NCBI GenBank assembly: GCA_023667765.1
Contig: JAMOZS010000011.1
Coordinates: forward strand, 1-55,965
Length of the DNA stretch: 55,965 nucleotides
Reading direction: 5' to 3'
Source: Roseburia sp.
Lineage (GTDB): Bacteria > Bacillota > Clostridia > Lachnospirales > Lachnospiraceae
Made by a program: the position numbers and the translations under genes. Position 1 is the stretch's first letter; each line of letters opens with the position of its first letter. Shown piece after piece: positions 50,393-55,965 of the stretch. The notes below the pieces were generated by a model that did not search any database, was not told the DNA's origin, and saw only the letters and a program-made list of their open reading frames with translations.

Positions 50393-50433
50393 AGCGACTG
50401 CTATGCTAATGTCATCGGTAACGGCAGAGGGTT

Positions 50434-51645
50434 TCAGGTAAGGCAGCGTAGTTCTACGGAAAAGGTGTTGACGCCTGCGTTGCTCTTTGCCCATATTTTT
50501 CCATCATGCCGGGTGACAATGGTTTCGGCAATGGAGAGCCCCAGTCCGAAGCTGCCGTTTCGTGTGCGGGCCTTGTCTGCACGGTAGAAGCGTTTAAACA
50601 GATTTTTCAAATCTTGTGCGGCAATGGCGTATCCCTCGTTTGCTATGCTGAGGACAGCATGATGTTTTCCCCGCCGTTTTAAGGTCACTCGGGTCATTCC
50701 GTTTTCTCTGGAATATTTCTGCGCATTATCCAGTAAAATGTCGATGACTTGACGGAGCTGAACGGCGTCTCCTCGTACCAGAATATTTTCTGTAATTTCG
50801 CTTCCCATAATCAGGTTCTTTTCGAAGAACACAGGTTCAAAAGGAAGCAGGGCATCTGAGACTAAGACACTTAAATCAACCTGGGAAAACAGAGTTTGGG
50901 TCTGGACATTATCTGCTCTTGCCAGTTCCAGCATTTGTTCCACCAGTTTGCGCATCTGCTTCGACATTGCCAGAATGCCGGAGCAGAATTTTGCACGGCT
51001 TTCATTGTCATATTCCGGACTTTGTATAAGCTCTGCATTTGTCATAATTACGGTCAGAGGGGTTTTAAGTTCATGGGATGCATCCGCCACAAATTGGCGT
51101 TGTTGTTTCCAGGCCAGGTCAATTGGTTTGACGATCCAATGAGCTAACCAGAAGATTAGGGCGAAGGAAGCGCAGAAGCTGATGCATCCGATAAATGCAC
51201 AGGTTTTGACCAGATTGTTAAGGGTGGTCAGCTCGCTGGAAATATCAGAATATATAACTAACCGGGAAACCGGTGTAAAGGATTTGCAAAAACGAAGATG
51301 ATATTCGTCTATCGTACCAATAGGCTCGGGGTTTGACAGAGCCTGCTGATAAAGTTCTCTCAAAAATGCTTCGTCGGATAAATGATAATAGTCGTCCCCT
51401 GTAACAAGTAACACGCCGTCCGGATTAAGCTCTAAAGTAAAAAAGGGCAAACGAATATCTTCTGGGGCTTCTTTCATTATCCTGCGTGGGGCGGGGCGGT
51501 TTGCCAGTTTTTGCATCATGGAAATATTGGCGGTTTCCAGATTGGTCTTGGTAAAATAATAAATCAGTCCGAAAATGATGCAGAGCATAATGGTGATAAT
51601 GCTCATAGTAATCAGGATAAATTTCGTTTGTAACCTTTTAATCAT
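50434..51645 (-). CDS. Sensor histidine kinase
   Basis: The 403-residue kinase has one span at about 9-33, an extracellular sensor of about 115 residues without a recognised fold, and a second span near 150-172. HisKA follows with the phospho-acceptor near H191 (FVADASHELKTPLTVIMTNAELI), then HATPase (VIDILLDNAQKYS, LSIANEGYAI, SFGLGLSIAETIV). The G1 box differs from the usual DNGxG (NEGYAIA), but the fold looks complete. GAGG 8 bases before the ATG sets the start at 51645; longer upstream codons overlap the response regulator end. It is encoded 50 bases downstream of that regulator in one operon and probably controls the divergent adaptor genes. Confidence 0.93.
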   Translation of the reverse strand: MIKRLQTKFILITMSIITIMLCIIFGLIYYFTKTNLETANISMMQKLANRPAPRRIMKEAPEDIRLPFFTLELNPDGVLLVTGDDYYHLSDEAFLRELYQQALSNPEPIGTIDEYHLRFCKSFTPVSRLVIYSDISSELTTLNNLVKTCAFIGCISFCASFALIFWLAHWIVKPIDLAWKQQRQFVADASHELKTPLTVIMTNAELIQSPEYDNESRAKFCSGILAMSKQMRKLVEQMLELARADNVQTQTLFSQVDLSVLVSDALLPFEPVFFEKNLIMGSEITENILVRGDAVQLRQVIDILLDNAQKYSRENGMTRVTLKRRGKHHAVLSIANEGYAIAAQDLKNLFKRFYRADKARTRNGSFGLGLSIAETIVTRHDGKIWAKSNAGVNTFSVELRCLT

Positions 51646-51695
51646 GTCAGTATCCTCTCTCTGCCCTGTGAGCCGGTTTGCCCTGTGAGAGCCGC

Positions 51696-52367
51696 TCATG
51701 CGTTTATCTCCAGATGGTATCCCATTTTTCGTATTGCTTCAATGCGGACATTGGAACCGATGCTTTTCAGTTTCTTCCTCAAGAACCCCACGTATACTTC
51801 CACATGGTTTTCAACCGCATCGGATTCATATCCCCATACTCTGGCAAGGATAACCTCTTTGGATAGATTGCGCTCGCCGGATTGCAGCAGAAAGCGCATG
51901 ATGTCAAATTCCTTTGCAGACAGGCGAACGCTTTTCGCGCCGCATACCAGAAGCCCGGAGGATAAATCCAGGGCAGTATTTCCATAAGTGACTTCATCCA
52001 CCTGTGCTCCCTGTCTGCGAAGCAGCGCATTGATACATGCGAGCAGTTCACGGGTATCAAAAGGTTTTGTCAGATAATAGTCGGCTCCCGCATTTAATCC
52101 CGTAATCCGGTCTTCCAGGCCCGCTCTTGCCGTAAGCATCAGAATGGGAGTGCCACAGTGTTTGGAACGCACCGTTTTTGCAACTTCATATCCGTTCTTT
52201 TTAGGCATTACCACATCCAGAATCAGCAGGTCATAAATGCCAAGCGCCGCATATTCTTCCCCTGTTTCCCCGTCATATACCACTTCAACCTCGAATCCTT
52301 TACCTACAAGGATATCCCGGATAGAATCCGCTAATAGCTTTTCGTCTTCCATTACAAGTATTTTCAT
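51696..52367 (-). CDS. OmpR-family response regulator
   Basis: The 223-residue protein has a receiver domain (KILVMEDEKLLADSIRDIL; phospho-acceptor in LLILDVVMPKKNGYEV; K in YYLTKPFDTREL) and a C-terminal OmpR-type winged helix (LSAKEFDIMRFLLQSGERNLSKEVILARVWG, VYVGFLRKKLKSIGSNVRIEAIRKMGYHL). GGGGAT upstream fixes ATG 52367; an earlier in-frame ATG at 52415 lies near the predicted -10. It is the partner of the kinase downstream. OmpR-family proteins bind direct repeats spaced 10-11 bp, and just such repeats lie in the intergenic region toward the adaptor genes, so it likely controls both directions. Confidence 0.95.
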   Translation of the reverse strand: MKILVMEDEKLLADSIRDILVGKGFEVEVVYDGETGEEYAALGIYDLLILDVVMPKKNGYEVAKTVRSKHCGTPILMLTARAGLEDRITGLNAGADYYLTKPFDTRELLACINALLRRQGAQVDEVTYGNTALDLSSGLLVCGAKSVRLSAKEFDIMRFLLQSGERNLSKEVILARVWGYESDAVENHVEVYVGFLRKKLKSIGSNVRIEAIRKMGYHLEINA

Positions 52368-52403
52368 CAGGTAACCATCCCCTTTTGTTATTCTTTCCGC
52401 TTT

Positions 52404-52409
52404 ATTATA
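52404..52409 (-). promoter_or_regulatory. -10 box of the two-component operon
   Basis: TATAAT on the minus strand, 37 bases before the regulator ATG. The -35 position (TTCCTT) is poor, and the inverted CTATGCTGAAA site (52418-52428) lies within the spacer. Confidence 0.45.
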
Positions 52410-52417
52410 ATACATCG

Positions 52418-52502
52418 CTATGCTGAAAGGAAAATGAAAAAAGTTTTTTTCACAAAAGCTTCACAAAATTTGCGCGTGTTTTTCAGCATTGTTTCAGCAT
52501 AG
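52418..52502. promoter_or_regulatory. Phased direct repeats, putative response-regulator sites
   Basis: TTCACAAAA occurs at 52449 and 52460, and TTTCAGCAT at 52481 and 52492. In both pairs the offset is exactly 11 bp. TTTCAGCATAG (52492-52502) also occurs inverted at 52418-52428. These sit between the divergent regulator and adaptor genes, as expected for OmpR-type binding on one face of the helix. Confidence 0.6.
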
Positions 52503-52522
52503 GGTATTAATCTATTTACAGG

Positions 52523-52563
52523 TGTTATCAGGCTAATTAATCAATCAGGATGCTCTGATAACA
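52523..52563 (+). promoter_or_regulatory. Inverted repeat in the leader of the first adaptor gene
   Basis: TGTTATCAG (52523-52531) and CTGATAACA (52555-52563) form a perfect 9-bp stem with a 23-base loop ending just before the AAAGGAG ribosome binding site. It could affect translation or bind a regulator. Confidence 0.45.
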
Positions 52564-52582
52564 AGTGAAAGGAGTCCATTCC

Positions 52583-54238
52583 ATGAAATTTTTTAAGCAA
52601 GGGGCAGAAAAGAAGGCTGTAAAAAAGGGTGAAACAAAAAAGCCCCACCCAAAAGAGAAGAAATGGTTATGGGTAATGATTGTTACAGTACTTATCATTC
52701 TACTGGCAGTAAGCGGGGGAGTATGGTTTTTCCTGAAAGGCAGAAACGGGCAGACGCCGGGTCGGGGATTCGGTGGAAACAGGGGTAACTTTTCCGTGGC
52801 GGGTATCACGGAAGATATGGTAACTGCCAGCGGTGTTATCAATATGGGCATGACGGTGGAAGAGTTTTCTGTGGAAAACCTGGAAACAACGCTGGAGATA
52901 GAAGAAGTCTATGTGACGTCAGGGGATGTGGTCGAAGAAGGGAGCAAGATACTGAAGCTTTCGGAAGATGATGTGGCAGAGGCCAGAGCAGAGCTTGAGA
53001 AAGCACTGAGGGAGGCTGAGCTGGCATACAGAGCCGGAGCCATAGAATATGAGCAGAATCAAATTACGGCGGTCTACGACAGAGACAGTATGCTGTTGGA
53101 AGGAGAACAGGCCCGGGCGGTTTATGATGAGACGGTTGCCGGCTTAAGCAGCACAGTGAACCGGGCACAGGAAGAACTGGAGGAAGCCAATGAAAAGATA
53201 AAAGAGTACTCCTCGTATGTAAACGACGGTACATACAGAGATTATTTTAAAATTGATGAGTATCAGGCAATTTATGATAAAAATTTACAGGTTATTGTGG
53301 ATAGGCTAAATCAATATGGAATCAGTTGGGGCGAGATAACCGGGGCCGGCGGGCAGGCAGGTTCCGAGGGAGAGAGGAAACCGGCAAGCAGCGGCGTCCC
53401 TTCTGTATCAGGGGGAGATGCCGGCGCTGACAATGGTATGGATATGCAGGTATACAATCAGGAGGTACAGATGCTCTCCTCGTTATACAAAATCCTGGAG
53501 CAGAATCTGAAGGATTTGGAGCAGGCCCGGGCGGATTATGAGGAGGCGGTTGCCAATGCGGCATTTGAACTTCAGACTCTGCAGCTGAAGCTCCCGTCGT
53601 TGGAGCTGGCACTGACGGAAGCCAAAGAAAATGCTTCTATTTCCACGCAACAGGCAAAACTGACCTATGAAACCTCCCTTGCGAAGGCAGAACGTGCAAA
53701 AAGCGATTATGAAACGGCAGTCCAAAAGGCAGAGAGTGATTATGATAGGCTGCTGAACGCTTATGAGGATGCGGGTGAAAATCTTGAAATGTTTGAAGAC
53801 CTGGTAGGCGACGGGTATTTTTACGCATCCGGCAATGGTACGATTCTGCGTACTATGGTGCGGGCAGGGCAGATGATGGCCGCAGAGAGCGTCGTATTTA
53901 TGTATACAAATATAGAAGAAATGACAGTCACGGTATCAGTGAATCAGGCAGATATTGCAAAAGTCGCCCTGGGAGATGCGGCTGCGGTAGTGACCTCCTC
54001 CTACGGCTACCTTGGCGCTTTTGTTTCGGAGATACATCCGGTATCCTCCTCCACAAGCAGGTCTGACGTAAGCTATAACGTGGTATTGACCCTGACCGGT
54101 GATACATCCGGACTTTCCTCTAATGAATCCGTAACGGTTGTGATAGGCATGGATGTGTCCCAGATGGAAAATAGGAGCAGACCAAACTTTGACAGTGAAG
54201 GGACGCCGGAAGTAAAGCATTTTCAAACAATAGAATGA
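52583..54238 (+). CDS. HlyD/MacA-type efflux adaptor protein 1
   Basis: The 551-residue protein has a short basic cytoplasmic tail, one span at about 30-52 (WLWVMIVTVLIILLAVSGGVWFF) and an extracellular adaptor. A lipoyl-like half (IEEVYVTSGDVVEEGSKILKLSEDDV) is followed by a very long coiled coil (about 135-420, Ala/Glu/Gln-rich, broken by a Gly/Ser-rich linker near 255-285), the second lipoyl half (YFYASGNGTILRTMVRAGQMMAAESV) and a beta-barrel part (VTVSVNQADIAKVALGDAAAV). Such adaptors in Gram-positive bacteria work with MacB/FtsX-type ABC pumps, which probably lie downstream of the window. AAAGGAG 8 bases before ATG 52583 sets the start. Likely controlled by the divergent two-component system. 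Confidence 0.88.
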   Translation: MKFFKQGAEKKAVKKGETKKPHPKEKKWLWVMIVTVLIILLAVSGGVWFFLKGRNGQTPGRGFGGNRGNFSVAGITEDMVTASGVINMGMTVEEFSVENLETTLEIEEVYVTSGDVVEEGSKILKLSEDDVAEARAELEKALREAELAYRAGAIEYEQNQITAVYDRDSMLLEGEQARAVYDETVAGLSSTVNRAQEELEEANEKIKEYSSYVNDGTYRDYFKIDEYQAIYDKNLQVIVDRLNQYGISWGEITGAGGQAGSEGERKPASSGVPSVSGGDAGADNGMDMQVYNQEVQMLSSLYKILEQNLKDLEQARADYEEAVANAAFELQTLQLKLPSLELALTEAKENASISTQQAKLTYETSLAKAERAKSDYETAVQKAESDYDRLLNAYEDAGENLEMFEDLVGDGYFYASGNGTILRTMVRAGQMMAAESVVFMYTNIEEMTVTVSVNQADIAKVALGDAAAVVTSSYGYLGAFVSEIHPVSSSTSRSDVSYNVVLTLTGDTSGLSSNESVTVVIGMDVSQMENRSRPNFDSEGTPEVKHFQTIE

Positions 54239-54269
54239 ATATCCGCTAAAGGGGATAAGAGGTATCAAC

Positions 54270-55965
54270 ATGATTCAAAAAGTAAGAAAAATGAGCAAAA
54301 AAAAGAAAAAAATGTTCGTAGTCATCTTTGCATTTGCTCTTTTGATTCTGGCTGCCGGCTACACGGTCTTTCTCAAGCCCCTGCTTGAGAAAGAGGAATG
54401 GGTATATAAGGAAGCTGTAGTCGAAAGGGGCGCTCTTACAGTAGGCGTAACGGAAAGCGGCTCACTGGAGTATGGTATCAGCAATGTAATGTATGAATTG
54501 GATTTGGATGTGGGTGAGGAAGATGAGGATGAAAAAAATACACAAAAGTACTTAAGAATCTCAGAAATTTATGTTGCGGCGGGGCAGCGTGTGGAGGCAG
54601 GGGAACCGTTGCTTAAGTTGGAAGAGGATAGTGTCACGGATGTCCGCAGGTTATTGGACAGCGCTCGAGTAGACGCCCTGTCCGAGTACAGGGAGGCAGA
54701 GAGCGAATATAACCTGTCTGTCTTAGAGGCAGAGACAGCGCTTCAGGCGGATACCGTCACCGGAAATTATGCCGCCTCCATTTATAACAGTGCAGCGACG
54801 GAAGCAAAAAACCAGGTTTCCCTTCTCCAGGTAGAGATTAACCAACGCAATGCAAATACGCCTTTACTGGAGGAAAAAGTTGCAGAGGCACAGGAGAATT
54901 ACAACGAAGCATGGGAAGAATATAAGCTGGCTAAGGAGGGAATGGACAGCGTGGGGACGGATAATGCCGTCAATTTTATGAGCGTCCAGAGCGGTTATCT
55001 CAGTGCCCAGAGCCGGTATCAGAATACATGGAATGCCCTGAATCAGGCAACGCAAAATCTGGAGGATAATACGAGGGCCATTACCACCCTTATGAATGAA
55101 CTGGCTGCGGCAAAGGCTGCCAGCGCTATCCATCAACTGGATGTTAAGGAAACCTATCAGGAGTCTGTGATTGGTGGAGAGAATGCCCAAATCACTTATC
55201 AGGCAAAGCTGGAGAACCTGAAAGAGACACTGGAGGAGGCAGAGGAAGAAAAGGAACTGGCAGACGGCCGGCTGCAGGAGTTTGAGGCTTTTGTGGGAAC
55301 GGACGGTATCCTGTATGCACCTGAGTCCGGCATTATTACCGCCGTTTCCTATGAGGTGGGTGACCGACTTATAAGCAGCGGGGTTATTCTTTCTTACGCC
55401 ACAGCGGATGACATGAGCATTTCCGTGGATGTCACCCAGGAGGATGTGGTAGACCTGGCGGTAGGGAACAGCGTGGATATTTATTTTTCCGCCTACCCGG
55501 ATGTGCGGTATCAGGGCAGTATTCAATCGATTGATACCACCGCTACTGCCAGAAACAGCAACACTATCAGCTACGTTGTAGGAATTTCCGTACGGGGCGA
55601 TACATCGGCGCTGTATGGCGGGATGACGGCAGACATTATTTTTGTGACAGAGAGGTTGGAGGATGTACTTTATGTTTCTCGTAAGGCAATCGTAGAGCAG
55701 AATGGAAAAACTTATGTATATAAAAAGAATGCTCTGGGCAGCAGGGAGCTGGCGGAGGTAGAAATCGGAACCAGCAATGGCGTCAATGTGGAGATATTAT
55801 CAGGGCTGGAAGAAGGAGATACCATCTATTTAGCCAGCAAGGTAAGCTCTGCGGAAGATATCCGACAGTCCGATGGGGAAGAGTCACAGAGCCAAACTGA
55901 GAGCGGAATGCCGGATGAAAGCTTTCAGATGCCAGGCGGAGATTTTCAGATGCCGGATAGCGGGC
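54270..55965 (+). CDS. HlyD/MacA-type efflux adaptor protein 2 (3' partial)
   Basis: The frame runs off the right edge of the window, with 565 codons visible. It begins MIQKVRKMSKKKKKMF and has a span at about 16-35 (VVIFAFALLILAAGYTVFL). The lipoyl half follows (ISEIYVAAGQRVEAGEPLLKLEEDSV), then a long coiled coil (about 120-340), the second lipoyl half (DGILYAPESGIITAVSYEVGDRL), a barrel (VDVTQEDVVDLAVGNSVDIYFSAYP) and a membrane-proximal domain (LEDVLYVSRKAIVEQNGKTYVYKK, VEILSGLEEGDTIYLAS). The visible end is a Gln/Met/Pro/Asp-rich tail (MPGGDFQMPDSG). AAGAGG precedes ATG 54270, 31 bases after adaptor 1. Unlike adaptor 1 it has the complete MacA-like C-terminal domain, so the two may form mixed hexamers. 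Confidence 0.88.
   Translation, partial: MIQKVRKMSKKKKKMFVVIFAFALLILAAGYTVFLKPLLEKEEWVYKEAVVERGALTVGVTESGSLEYGISNVMYELDLDVGEEDEDEKNTQKYLRISEIYVAAGQRVEAGEPLLKLEEDSVTDVRRLLDSARVDALSEYREAESEYNLSVLEAETALQADTVTGNYAASIYNSAATEAKNQVSLLQVEINQRNANTPLLEEKVAEAQENYNEAWEEYKLAKEGMDSVGTDNAVNFMSVQSGYLSAQSRYQNTWNALNQATQNLEDNTRAITTLMNELAAAKAASAIHQLDVKETYQESVIGGENAQITYQAKLENLKETLEEAEEEKELADGRLQEFEAFVGTDGILYAPESGIITAVSYEVGDRLISSGVILSYATADDMSISVDVTQEDVVDLAVGNSVDIYFSAYPDVRYQGSIQSIDTTATARNSNTISYVVGISVRGDTSALYGGMTADIIFVTERLEDVLYVSRKAIVEQNGKTYVYKKNALGSRELAEVEIGTSNGVNVEILSGLEEGDTIYLASKVSSAEDIRQSDGEESQSQTESGMPDESFQMPGGDFQMPDSG

Noticed and set aside
1-55965. tRNA, rRNA, riboswitch and CRISPR arrays
   Set aside because: No T-loop GGTTCGAATCC-like cloverleaf, rRNA sequence or regularly spaced repeat was seen on either strand by eye; weakly structured RNAs could have been missed.

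Overview
The window looks like a chromosomal stretch of a gut-type Clostridia (Lachnospiraceae-like) Bacillota. The reasons are strong AGGAGG-type ribosome binding sites, frequent GTG/TTG starts, HD-GYP and GGDEF signalling proteins, a cytoplasmic GH27/GH43 plant-glycan cluster, LarB/LarC, DUF3048 and DUF3810 proteins, and FtsX/HlyD-type export systems. This assignment is inference from gene content; no rRNA or other marker gene lies in the window. I saw no tRNA, rRNA or CRISPR array.

Positions 1-27,500 are an accessory region of mixed base composition, AT-rich around 1-8,500, 12,000-13,500 and 17,700-20,500. It holds a partial XRE regulator, two GNAT acetyltransferases, a DUF1848 protein, and several wrecked genes: a DUF1016 nuclease, an AraC regulator cut by an IS110 remnant, and a Fic protein. 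It also has a dense set of defence-type genes. These are an unrecognised protein with a HEPN-like RNxxxH motif, a Schlafen/AlbA_2-HATPase protein, an EVE-McrB/McrC type IV restriction pair, a Sau3AI/MutH-family restriction enzyme with a cytosine methyltransferase, a GIY-YIG-DUF4357 protein, and a D12-class adenine methyltransferase. Among them sit an MFS pump behind a leader-peptide attenuator, an ABC/FtsX pair, a nitrilase-family amidohydrolase, an HD-GYP response regulator, and a peroxide-stress cluster (glutathione peroxidase, flavodoxin, OhrR-like MarR) with a clear promoter and operator.

A family of palindromic repeats (core CTAAGGAAG...CTTCCTTAG, some copies with a conserved flank of about 50 bases) is scattered through this half. 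In two places it supplies the stop codon of the preceding gene. A separate 63-bp repeat stands in front of both the AlbA_2 gene and the dead Fic gene.

Positions 27,700-56,000 look like ordinary chromosome. A metallo-beta-lactamase-fold hydrolase is followed by a long, tightly packed operon: a sugar-binding-type lipoprotein, a dCACHE-like hybrid histidine kinase with two receiver domains, a PAS/GAF-GGDEF protein, and a heterodimeric ABC exporter with one degenerate ATP site. Next come a histidine phosphatase, an esterase, a GH27 alpha-galactosidase, a tiny zinc-ribbon protein and a GH43 enzyme, all without signal peptides, so they probably act on imported oligosaccharides. Then follow a secreted GH25 lysozyme with five InlB-type repeats, larB and larC (LarC with a long His-rich loop built on a 90-bp repeat), a DUF3048 lipoprotein and a DUF3810 membrane protein with an HExxH motif. 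The window ends with a two-component system transcribed away from two consecutive HlyD-type adaptor genes, the second cut by the window edge. The intergenic region between them carries 11-bp-phased direct repeats that look like response-regulator sites.
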